Shown in pieces: positions 1 through 6,764 of a stretch of 35,322 nucleotides of DNA (the first letter of the stretch is position 1; every line of letters starts with the position of its first letter). The notes beneath the pieces are model-generated. The model had not been told where the DNA came from and made no database searches. It saw only the letters and a list, made by a program, of their open reading frames with translations. Source of the DNA: Deltaproteobacteria bacterium (lineage in GTDB: Bacteria; Desulfobacterota; Syntrophia; Syntrophales; UBA5619). The DNA is taken from contig JAFGRP010000155.1 of NCBI GenBank assembly GCA_016935075.1, forward strand, positions 1 to 35,322, in the 5' to 3' direction. A program made the translations under genes and the position numbers.

Positions 1-281
1 CGGGCGGCTTCATAGAGAAGCGCGTTGAACGTGACGGCCGGAAGGCCCTCTTTCAGGACCGTTTCCAGTTCAGGGAGATCTTTCAGGATTTTCTCGGGAT
101 CCATCCCCATGGAGGCGGCGACGGCCAGCGGATTCTGGCGCGCCTCATTGATCAGCGAAAGCAGGGCCTCGTCGTGCGCCGAAGGCAGCGCCTCGGCCGC
201 AGAGGCCATCCCGCACGCGCCTCCGAAAAGGGAGACGGAGAACAATAACAATAGGGACAAGGTTCGCGTCATCATGGTCAT
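1..281 (-). CDS. CAP/SCP-domain secreted protein, N-terminal part (truncated by window edge)
   Basis: Only the first 93 codons are in the window; the frame runs open through the left edge. After a short basic start comes a hydrophobic stretch (LSLLLLFSVSLFGGACG) that looks like a signal peptide, so the product is probably exported. The following LLSLINEARQNP and later VTFNALLYEAA are typical of the beginning of bacterial CAP (cysteine-rich secretory/SCP-like) domains, whose first helix ends in NxAR and whose next helix carries LxxAA. The catalytic-type His and Glu residues of the fold lie outside the window. Three ATGs are possible (281, 275, 272); no strong ribosome-binding site separates them, and 281 is given as the longest. 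Family assignment rests on a short stretch and is moderate. Confidence 0.6.
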   Translation of the reverse strand, partial: MTMMTRTLSLLLLFSVSLFGGACGMASAAEALPSAHDEALLSLINEARQNPLAVAASMGMDPEKILKDLPELETVLKEGLPAVTFNALLYEAA

Positions 282-316
282 AGTGCCCCAATTTCAAGCA
301 AGATCCATGCACAAGA

Positions 317-343
317 AAGATATTTGGCCATTTTTTCTGTCAA
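317..343 (-). promoter_or_regulatory. Candidate sigma-70 promoter for the CAP-domain gene
   Basis: Read on the minus strand there is a perfect -35 TTGACA (343-338) and a -10-like TATCTT (322-317) with a 15-base spacer, about 40 bases before the first ATG of the CAP-domain gene. The spacer is short, so this is a weak-to-moderate call. Confidence 0.35.
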
Positions 344-451
344 CCCGTGATGAAATGGCAAGGAATTAAGGAATTCCGATATGTTACATCGTTTGCGGCA
401 AAGGATTGATTCCGGTGACGATGGCCGGGCGGAGGCTGTGCCTCATGTGGT

Positions 452-477
452 TGGTCATATTTGACCAGCATTGGTCG
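452..477. promoter_or_regulatory. Inverted repeat TGGTCA-TATT-TGACCA with a third half-site
   Basis: A perfect 6-base inverted repeat (452-457 and 462-467) with a 4-base spacer is followed at 471-477 by another TTGGTCG half-site. It lies just after the stop of the TonB-dependent receptor gene and before the CAP-domain gene. There is no T-run, so it does not look like a terminator. TGGTC/GACCA half-sites are used by some GntR-family regulators, but the binding protein cannot be named. Confidence 0.4.
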
Positions 478-484
478 ATTTTGT

Positions 485-2536
485 TCACCATCGCTTGCGC
501 AGTCCCACCCACACCGTCGCCGGATCGCCCTGGATGAGGCCGTACGTCCCGGGCGTTTCGTAGTCCCTGTCCAGCAGGTTTCGGACGGAGAGTTCCAGAT
601 CCAGGCCGGGGATGCCGATATCGCGGACGGTGGCACTCATATCGACGAGCCAGACGCCGGGGACCGAGCAGATCTCCGCGCTTCGGGGGAATATCAGATT
701 TCTCGAGGAAAAATAACCGAGCCGTAAAAAGGCGGTCACCCTCTCAACCGGCCGCCATGTCCCGGTCAGGTTGAACAGCGTGTCCGCCCCGCTGTCGTAG
801 GGATAGGTCAGATCGGTATAATGTTTGACCACCGTCCCGTCGGGCCGCACAAAGGAATAATCGTTCCAATGGTATGTCTCGCTCGGGCCGTCATTGTCCA
901 GCAGGGTCAGGTTGGCGGAAAGATCGAGATTCCGGACGGGCGAAAAACGGCCCTCTATCTCCACCCCCTCGATGTTCTGCCGGTTGGGCAGTGAAAGTCC
1001 CGCATAGGGATCCTCCATGATGTGCCTCTCGATGCGGCTGACGAAACCGCAGACACTCAGCGACGCCTGCTGTGAGGGTTTCCATCCGACCTGGAGGTTC
1101 AACGTCTTGATCTCTTCCGTTTCCGGTTCTCCCTCTTCCAGAAGCTGCCTGGCAAAGGGCGTTCGGTAGGCAACCCCATACAGCAGCTTCATCATCCACC
1201 GGGATTCGGGAGACCAGACGGCCCCGAGATTGTAACTCAGATGATCGCCGTACTCGTCATGGGCGTCGTTTCTCAGGCCCAGCCAGAGGTCGACATTGCC
1301 GATCTTCTGGTTGTACTGGCCGAAAACGGACCAGAGTCCGGCGTTGTAATCCTTCTCGGTAAGTCCCGGAACCAGATTCCGGTTTTCCGGTCCCAGGTAA
1401 TCGGGGAGGTAGCCGTTCCAGATCGGGGCGTCATCGATCTCCTTATTTCGATACGAAAGTCCGCCCGTAAAAAGGCCCCTGCCCGACAGAAACGAGCGGT
1501 CATAGATGAGCTCGCCGTACGCGGTGCGTTCCTGCTGCTTCAGGGTTTTGTCGATGATCTCATATTCGGGATTCAACGAGGTATAGGAGCCGGTAAACCG
1601 GAGAGCCGACGATCGATCCAGATTCTTTTTGGCCTCTAACTTGATCAGGCCGAACGGGGCGCTGCGGCCCTCCCGCCAGGAGAAATCCCCTTCCGACCGG
1701 GTCATCACGTAGTTCTTTCTGTAGTCGGAAAACAGGCCGGAGAGGGTAAGCCAGTCTCCGTATGAAAAGCGGCCGGAAACATTGAAGTAACGGGAATCCT
1801 CGGGGGTTTGCCTGCCGTACCGTTCTTCCGGAACGACCGCCGTCTTTTCATCCTTCCAGAAGCGGACGACATTGTAGAAGGTGTCATCCTCCTCGCCCCT
1901 GCGACCGCTCACCGACAGAAACGCGTCCCATAATCCCGCGTCGTGTCCCACATTCGCATAGAAGTCTTGCCGATTTCCCGGGCTGCCGTACAGGATGCCT
2001 GTTTCCGCTCCATCGAGGTCCTTGCCGGTCATGGGCACAAGATTGACGATGCCGGCAAAGGCGTCAGGTCCCCAGAGCACCGAACCCGGGCCGCGGAGGA
2101 TCTCGATGCGCTTGATCGCATTGAGGGATAGTTCATGGTCGAGCGGATGCAGGGACTTGCTGGTATCGGAGCCTGTGGGAACCGTATCATAGAGGAACAG
2201 AACCGAATTGGGGATTCCCCTCAGATAGGGCTGCGTGCCCAATTCCTTCTTGGCCATGTAAAATCCCGGCTCCATCTCGAGGGCATGGCTCACCGTGCGT
2301 ATTCCCTTTTCCTTCATCTCCTCCCTGGTAATGACATGGGCCACGGCCGGCGCCTGCCATGCGCTTTCCTGGCGTCTCGAGGCGATGGAAAGGACATCCA
2401 GATCCTCGCCCAAAAACATCAGCAGGGTGTCGTTCCGTCCGGCGGGCTCCCTGGTTTCCGCCCGAAGCTCTCCGGAGGTGCAAAAAAGGAGCAGGATGAC
2501 AAGGGTCATTAAAGCTATCTTAAAAGATTTATGCAT
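485..2536 (-). CDS. TonB-dependent outer-membrane receptor
   Basis: Energised outer-membrane uptake channel; substrate not readable from sequence. A signal peptide (residues 4-27) precedes a mature start containing EDLDVLSIASRR, a TonB-box-like segment. The plug domain follows, with ITREEMKEKGIRTVSHAL, LRGIPNSVLFLYDTVP, the characteristic IKRIEILRGPGSVLWG and AFAGIVNLV. The remaining ~480 residues alternate aromatic and polar residues as in a 22-strand beta barrel and end in VWVGLRKRW, so the C-terminal residue is Trp rather than the usual Phe. A GTG three bases earlier (2539) is possible; the ATG at 2536 has the better AGG spacing. About 683 aa, normal for the family. It is the last gene of a minus-strand run behind a binding protein, kinase and sigma-54 regulator, which suggests regulated expression for a specific solute. 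A cobalamin, siderophore or other organic ligand are all possible. Confidence 0.9.
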   Translation of the reverse strand: MHKSFKIALMTLVILLLFCTSGELRAETREPAGRNDTLLMFLGEDLDVLSIASRRQESAWQAPAVAHVITREEMKEKGIRTVSHALEMEPGFYMAKKELGTQPYLRGIPNSVLFLYDTVPTGSDTSKSLHPLDHELSLNAIKRIEILRGPGSVLWGPDAFAGIVNLVPMTGKDLDGAETGILYGSPGNRQDFYANVGHDAGLWDAFLSVSGRRGEEDDTFYNVVRFWKDEKTAVVPEERYGRQTPEDSRYFNVSGRFSYGDWLTLSGLFSDYRKNYVMTRSEGDFSWREGRSAPFGLIKLEAKKNLDRSSALRFTGSYTSLNPEYEIIDKTLKQQERTAYGELIYDRSFLSGRGLFTGGLSYRNKEIDDAPIWNGYLPDYLGPENRNLVPGLTEKDYNAGLWSVFGQYNQKIGNVDLWLGLRNDAHDEYGDHLSYNLGAVWSPESRWMMKLLYGVAYRTPFARQLLEEGEPETEEIKTLNLQVGWKPSQQASLSVCGFVSRIERHIMEDPYAGLSLPNRQNIEGVEIEGRFSPVRNLDLSANLTLLDNDGPSETYHWNDYSFVRPDGTVVKHYTDLTYPYDSGADTLFNLTGTWRPVERVTAFLRLGYFSSRNLIFPRSAEICSVPGVWLVDMSATVRDIGIPGLDLELSVRNLLDRDYETPGTYGLIQGDPATVWVGLRKRW

Positions 2537-2576
2537 CACAACCTGTCCCGCATTCCGTTGGGGTAATCTCCCCCCA

Positions 2577-2739
2577 CCCTAACCCTCCCCCGACATGGGG
2601 GAGGGGGTATAAGAGGGAGAGCCGCGCTCACGTATTGCAGCCTAACCCTCCCCCGCCAGGGGGGAGGGGACTTAATTGCAAAACTCTTCCAAATATGTTC
2701 CCCTCCCTCGACGGGAGGGGGTTAGGGAGAGGGTGAACC
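2577..2739. repeat. Cluster of three REP-like palindromes (C-run/G-run)
   Basis: Three short palindromes of the type CCCTCCCCC-loop-GGGGGAGGGG lie at about 2583-2606, 2644-2669 and 2700-2725. The outer ends are inverted relative to each other: CACCCTAACCCTCCCCC at the left, and its reverse-complement-like GGGGGTTAGGGAGAGGGTG at the right. This is the structure of a composite intergenic REP/BIME-type element. It fills most of the gap between the response regulator stop and the TonB receptor start. It may stabilise mRNA ends or uncouple the two genes. Confidence 0.7.
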
Positions 2740-2745
2740 CCGAGG

Positions 2746-4104
2746 CTACTTCTCCGTCTTCTTTGTCTGATTCAACAGAACCCTGAATTTGGCCCTGGTC
2801 AATCCCAGGAACCTGGCCGCTGCCGTCTGGTTGTCTTTGCAGGTTTCAAGCGCCTGTCTGACCATATCCTTTTCGATCTCCTCCAGCGATATGCCGCCGG
2901 GGGGAAGTCGGAAACCGGCATGATCGGTGTTGAGCGGATGGCTGGTCTCGAGAAAAGAGAGGGTCTCGGATGTGATCGTTCCCGTCCCCCGCGCCAGGAT
3001 CATGGCCCTCTCCACGGCGTTGGCCAGCTCTCTGACATTCCCGGGCCAGGCATACTCTTTGAGCACCCGCAGCGCCCCGCTGGAGAACTGTGTCCGGTCG
3101 AGACCGCCCTCCAGCCGGCGCAGGAAATGCCGGGCCAGCAGGATCGCGTCATCGGTGCGTTCCCTGAGGGGCGGAAGCTCGATCGGAAACACGTTGATGC
3201 GGAAGAACAGATCCTCGCGAAACCTCCCCTTTTTCACATTTTCACTGAGATTCTGATTGGTGGCGCAGATAAACCGTATATCGACGGGGATCTCCTCGTT
3301 TCCCCCCACCCGCTGGATCTTTTTTTCCTGGAGGGCCCGCAGCAGCCTGGCCTGGGCCTCGAGGGAAAGGTCGCCGATTTCGTCCAGAAAGAGGGTCCCC
3401 TTGTTGGAATATTCGAACTTTCCCAGACTCTTCTGGATGGCTCCGGTAAAAGAACCTTTTTCATGGCCGAACAGTTCGGATTCGATCAGATTGGGGGATA
3501 TCGCAGCGCAGTTCAGGGGAACAAACCGCTCTTTGCTGCGCGGGCTCGCATTGTGGATATATCTGGCCAGAAGCTCTTTTCCCGTCCCGGATTCACCGCT
3601 TAATCGAACGGCGGCATCGGTTCCCGCTACCGTGGAGGCAAGATCCATGGCTGCGGACATCTTTTTGGAGGCATAAACGATTTCCTCGCTCCCTGCCGCC
3701 TTGCGGATTTCCCTCTTGAGATTCCTGTTCTCGGCCATGATCCGTGACAGGCCGAGCGTCCGTTCAACGGTCAGCAGGATGCGGGCCTCTTCGAACGGTT
3801 TGATAATGTAGTCGACCGCCCCCTGTCGCATGGCTTCCACCGCCGACTCCACCGTGGCATACGCGGTGATAAATACAACCGGGGAGGGAATTTCCATCTC
3901 CATGATCTTTTTCAGAAGATCCATTCCGCCCATCCGGGGCATCTTGATATCCGTGATGATCATGTCGAAAGGTTTGGCGCCGATCATCTCCAGGGCCTCC
4001 AGGCCGTCTCCCGCCTGTTCAACATGATACCCCTTTCTGCTCAGCATGATGGAAAGCAGGTGCCGCATTCTCTCTTCATCGTCAACGATCAGAATATGCG
4101 CCAT
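2746..4104 (-). CDS. NtrC-family sigma-54-dependent response regulator
   Basis: Cytoplasmic transcription activator of sigma-54 promoters, phosphorylated by the kinase encoded just upstream. The receiver domain (1-120) has the acidic pocket DDE, phospho-acceptor Asp52 in TDIKMP, and Lys102 in IKPF. The AAA+ domain (about 140-370) has Walker A GESGTGKE (170-177), the sigma-54-contacting loop as GSFTGA (217-222) instead of the commonest GAFTGA, and Walker B LFLDEIGD. A Fis-type helix-turn-helix occupies the last ~40 residues (AARFLGLTRAKFRVLLNQ). At 452 aa it is full length for the AtoC/ZraR-like group. A palindromic repeat separates it from the kinase gene. Plausible targets are the downstream TonB receptor and the -24/-12 promoter found upstream of gspE; the latter is an inference from this window. 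Confidence 0.93.
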   Translation of the reverse strand: MAHILIVDDEERMRHLLSIMLSRKGYHVEQAGDGLEALEMIGAKPFDMIITDIKMPRMGGMDLLKKIMEMEIPSPVVFITAYATVESAVEAMRQGAVDYIIKPFEEARILLTVERTLGLSRIMAENRNLKREIRKAAGSEEIVYASKKMSAAMDLASTVAGTDAAVRLSGESGTGKELLARYIHNASPRSKERFVPLNCAAISPNLIESELFGHEKGSFTGAIQKSLGKFEYSNKGTLFLDEIGDLSLEAQARLLRALQEKKIQRVGGNEEIPVDIRFICATNQNLSENVKKGRFREDLFFRINVFPIELPPLRERTDDAILLARHFLRRLEGGLDRTQFSSGALRVLKEYAWPGNVRELANAVERAMILARGTGTITSETLSFLETSHPLNTDHAGFRLPPGGISLEEIEKDMVRQALETCKDNQTAAARFLGLTRAKFRVLLNQTKKTEK

Positions 4105-4126
4105 GGCATCCCTCTGTGTCCTGACC

Positions 4127-4197
4127 CGTCATCCCGGTGGAAACCGGGGTCCGGGACGTTTTGAAATCACCGGATACCGGCGTTAGCCGGTAAGACG
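4127..4197. repeat. Palindromic intergenic repeat (nested hairpins) containing the kinase stop codon
   Basis: Left arm 4127-4154 and right arm 4170-4197 are imperfect inverted copies (CGTCnTnCCGG...CCGGnnTCCGG). Each arm also folds on itself (CCGGT-GGAA-ACCGG and CCGGC-GTTA-GCCGG). The layout resembles the dispersed intergenic repeats common in many deltaproteobacterial genomes. The histidine kinase stop codon (TAA on the minus strand, 4185-4183) lies inside the right arm, so the last residues of that protein are encoded by the repeat. Confidence 0.65.
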
Positions 4198-5592
4198 ACC
4201 TTTGTTGCCTCTCTGCGACAACGGTATTTCAATTTTGAACAGGGCACCCCCTTCTATTCGGTTCTCCGCACTGATGGCGCCGCCATGCGCCTTGATTGCC
4301 TGGCAGGCGTATGCGAGCCCCAGGCCGGCGCCCTTTGCGCGCGTGGTGAAAAACGGATTGAAGATCTTGTCGATATTTTCAGGGGCGATTCCTTCTCCAT
4401 CGTCTGCTATCTCTGTGGTCCAGGCATCCGCCAGGCCGGCCGCCGTCACCTGCACCACACATTTACCCCCATTGGCATCAAAGGCGTTTTTGATGACATT
4501 GCCGATGGCACGAATCAGCAGATCGGGATCCACATCGGCATAACAGGGGATGGATGGAATATCAGACCGTATTTCACACGGCATCCCGGTTTTTTGGAGT
4601 TCAAACCGCATTACAATCTCATTGAGCAGGGCGTTCAGATCCGTTTGGCGAAAAGAGGGTGCAACCGGACGGGCAAATGTCAGGAAATCCCCGATCAAGC
4701 GGTTCAGACGCAGGATCTCATCCTCGATATAAAAGACCATGGTGTTGTCTGAGGAGAGTGCAAAATCTTTTTTCAGGACATCCAGTGAGCTCTTGATAAT
4801 GCTGAGGGGATTTTTAAACTCGTGCGCGATCAGCAGGGAGAACTTTCCCATCTCTGCCAGCGTCTTCTGCCGCCTCATCTGTTCCTTGGCTTCCTCAAGG
4901 GATCTCCTGTTCCTCTCCAGGGAATCCAGCATGACATTGAATGCCACTGCAAGCTCTCTGGTTTCGGGAAGCGTTCCCGGCTGCGCCCGTAAATTGCGAT
5001 CTCCCTGAGCCACCCTCCTGGCCGCCCGGGCCAATCCCTTGACCGGGGCCACCAGGGAACGGGAGATGAAATAGAAGATCAGACCTGCCAGGCAGGTCAG
5101 ACCGCCGGCGAGCCAGATAAAGTAGGTGATCATCGTCGCCCAGAGCTGGTCTATGCCCTTCGTGCTGTAGATGATTCGCACCTTTCCGATCAAGCTCTCT
5201 TCCGATCCCTTATGATATTCGAAGGCCTTGCTCTCTTCCCGTGATTCCGTCAGAAAAACAGGCGTTTCCATGACGGGAAACGAGCTGGAAATCGCTTCGG
5301 GTATCCGGATGAGTTCCTGATTATGGCTGTCCAGTATGGCAACCCCTACCACGTCCTTTTCAGACATCAGATTAACGGCCAGTCTCCGCAACATGGGCCG
5401 GTCATCGATCAGTATACCCAATTCTGCGGTGAGTGCAAGATACTTTGCCAGAAATGAGATGTGCTCCTCAAACCGCCTCTGCGTGAACTCGTGCGCAATA
5501 TTCGCCCCCATATAGCCCAGGGTGAACGTCGTTGCACTGATGAGCATAAAGGCCGCAAGCAGGATCCTGACGTGGATGCCCGGATTTTTCAT
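4183..5592 (-). CDS. Membrane sensor histidine kinase (periplasmic sensor, HAMP, HisKA, HATPase)
   Basis: Inner-membrane kinase that should phosphorylate the adjacent NtrC-type regulator. TM1 is at about residues 8-30, a periplasmic sensor region at 31-150, TM2 at about 153-177, then HAMP (178-230), a coiled linker and the H-box LAEMGKFSLLIAHEFKNPLS with phospho-acceptor His257. The ATPase part shows an N-box-like IGNVIKNAFDA, the G1 motif DDGEGI and G2 GAGLGLAYA. At 469 aa it is of normal length. Its ATG overlaps the stop of the upstream binding-protein gene (ATGA), so the two are translationally coupled. This suggests that the binding protein supplies the ligand signal to this kinase. The C-terminus runs into a palindromic repeat. 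Confidence 0.93.
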   Translation of the reverse strand: MKNPGIHVRILLAAFMLISATTFTLGYMGANIAHEFTQRRFEEHISFLAKYLALTAELGILIDDRPMLRRLAVNLMSEKDVVGVAILDSHNQELIRIPEAISSSFPVMETPVFLTESREESKAFEYHKGSEESLIGKVRIIYSTKGIDQLWATMITYFIWLAGGLTCLAGLIFYFISRSLVAPVKGLARAARRVAQGDRNLRAQPGTLPETRELAVAFNVMLDSLERNRRSLEEAKEQMRRQKTLAEMGKFSLLIAHEFKNPLSIIKSSLDVLKKDFALSSDNTMVFYIEDEILRLNRLIGDFLTFARPVAPSFRQTDLNALLNEIVMRFELQKTGMPCEIRSDIPSIPCYADVDPDLLIRAIGNVIKNAFDANGGKCVVQVTAAGLADAWTTEIADDGEGIAPENIDKIFNPFFTTRAKGAGLGLAYACQAIKAHGGAISAENRIEGGALFKIEIPLSQRGNKGRLTG

Positions 5593-6563
5593 GGCCCCGC
5601 CTCTATCAGTGGGAATTTCTTTTCAGGAACGCTGATCCCCAGCTTGTTCATGACCCGAAGGTTCAGCCATGCGTGAAAGACGGGAATCTCTTTTTCACAG
5701 CCCTTTCCCCTCAGCGTGTTGGCTGCCAGCCTGCCGGTCTGTCTTCCGAGTTCCTCGTAATCGAATACAAAAGCCATGGCGGCGCCGCTTTCATAAAAAA
5801 ATCGATTGTAGCCTATAACGGGTATTTTTTTGAATATGGCGTCTTTAATGATGTACTGTACGATGCTTTCCGATATGACCGTTTGATCGGGGATCAGCCA
5901 CACGGCATCGATATTCTCCCAATTCTGTTTCAGAACAACAGGGATATCTTTTCTGGATGACACCTTGAGCGGGACGATTTTCAAGTCAAGAACAGAAGCC
6001 CCCGCAACGGCTTTCATGAAAAACTCGGAATTGTATCGGGGATCGTAGAGGAGGCCGAGCCGTTTGACGGTCCTAAGCCCCTGGTCGATCGTCTCAAGCT
6101 GTTTCTTGGCCGGGATATCGAGGGGGATTCCGCATGCGGTTTCGGTCTGGCCGGATAGGGGGGGGGGATTCAAGACCATGGAATAAAGCCAGGCGGTTTT
6201 CTCCGGCACAGGCCTTTCGGAGGCCAATCTGACGGCCTCGGGACCAACGGCAACGAAGAGATCAAAATTTTCTCCGGATAGATTCTGTATGAGAACCTCC
6301 TGACTTTTGCCCTCGAACTTTTCAAGAGGGAACACCTGGATTTTTGCGCCTGCAGTCTCCGAGAGAACCACACTCATCCCTTCCACAGCCTCAATATAAG
6401 GCCTGATATTCCGGGAGACCAAGATCGCCACCTTCGGTGCGGGTATCTCCTCAGCATGCAGGGCAGCGGCCCCCAGAAAAACCGAACAGAGGACCGTTAG
6501 AAGCAACCGCTCCCAGAAGGGATATGGCATTCCGGGCGTGCTGAAAATAGCGGATATCCTCAT
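5589..6563 (-). CDS. Periplasmic binding protein, ABC_sub_bind (PF04392) type
   Basis: Probable periplasmic solute-binding protein. A hydrophobic leader (LLLTVLCSVFLGAAALHA) is followed by VAILVSRNIRPYIEAVEGM, then VAVGPEAVRLASE, LLYDPRYNSEFFMKAVAG, and a C-terminal IPVIGYNRFFYESGAAMAFVFDYEELGRQTGRLAANTLRG. The last segment is characteristic of PF04392 (compare GAlaSxgpDYxelGrqaA). No ABC permease or ATPase lies nearby; instead the gene overlaps a histidine kinase gene by ATGA, so it is more likely a sensing partner than a transporter subunit. The frame stays open up to an ATG at 6635, but that ATG lies inside a 102-bp palindrome, so a start at 6563 or 6530 (directly before the signal peptide) is preferred. 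Neither has a strong ribosome-binding site. Confidence 0.82.
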   Translation of the reverse strand: MRISAIFSTPGMPYPFWERLLLTVLCSVFLGAAALHAEEIPAPKVAILVSRNIRPYIEAVEGMSVVLSETAGAKIQVFPLEKFEGKSQEVLIQNLSGENFDLFVAVGPEAVRLASERPVPEKTAWLYSMVLNPPPLSGQTETACGIPLDIPAKKQLETIDQGLRTVKRLGLLYDPRYNSEFFMKAVAGASVLDLKIVPLKVSSRKDIPVVLKQNWENIDAVWLIPDQTVISESIVQYIIKDAIFKKIPVIGYNRFFYESGAAMAFVFDYEELGRQTGRLAANTLRGKGCEKEIPVFHAWLNLRVMNKLGISVPEKKFPLIEAGP

Positions 6564-6593
6564 CGCATGCAATCTCAACTTAACTTGCTTAGA

Positions 6594-6695
6594 GACCTTT
6601 GCGTAACTTGGAAATCGGATCCCGGAAGCGCGCATTGGAGATTTTTCGGGTAGAAAAATGTCCAGCGCGCGGAGGGATCACGATTTCCAAAGGTC
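6594..6695. repeat. 102-bp imperfect palindrome, MITE-like
   Basis: The left arm (6594 onwards) and right arm (ending 6695) are inverted copies: GACCTTT...GGAAATCGGATCCC at the left pairs with GGGATCACGATTTCC...AAAGGTC at the right. Further in, GCGCGC pairs with GCGCGC, and GGAGATTTTTC pairs with GAAAAATGTCC around a centre near 6645. A 9-base insertion in the left arm is the main irregularity. The element could form a long hairpin at the 3' end of the secretion operon transcript. It has the look of a miniature inverted-repeat element or a dispersed hairpin repeat. No target-site duplication was recognised. Confidence 0.65.
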
Positions 6696-6764
6696 GCGTT
6701 TAGTCTTTTCAGAGTTTTTACCCGGGAGGTTCTGCGTAAAAAGGGAAGGGGCGGGATCTCTATT

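Noticed and set aside
2677-2691. Sigma-54-like TGGAAGAGTTTTGCA on the minus strand before the TonB receptor gene
   Set aside because: GG and GC are 9 bases apart instead of 10, and sigma-54 promoters tolerate this poorly.
6564-6635. N-terminal extension of the binding protein up to the ATG at 6635
   Set aside because: That ATG and the next codons lie in the palindromic element. The signal peptide starts further downstream, and there is no ribosome-binding site.
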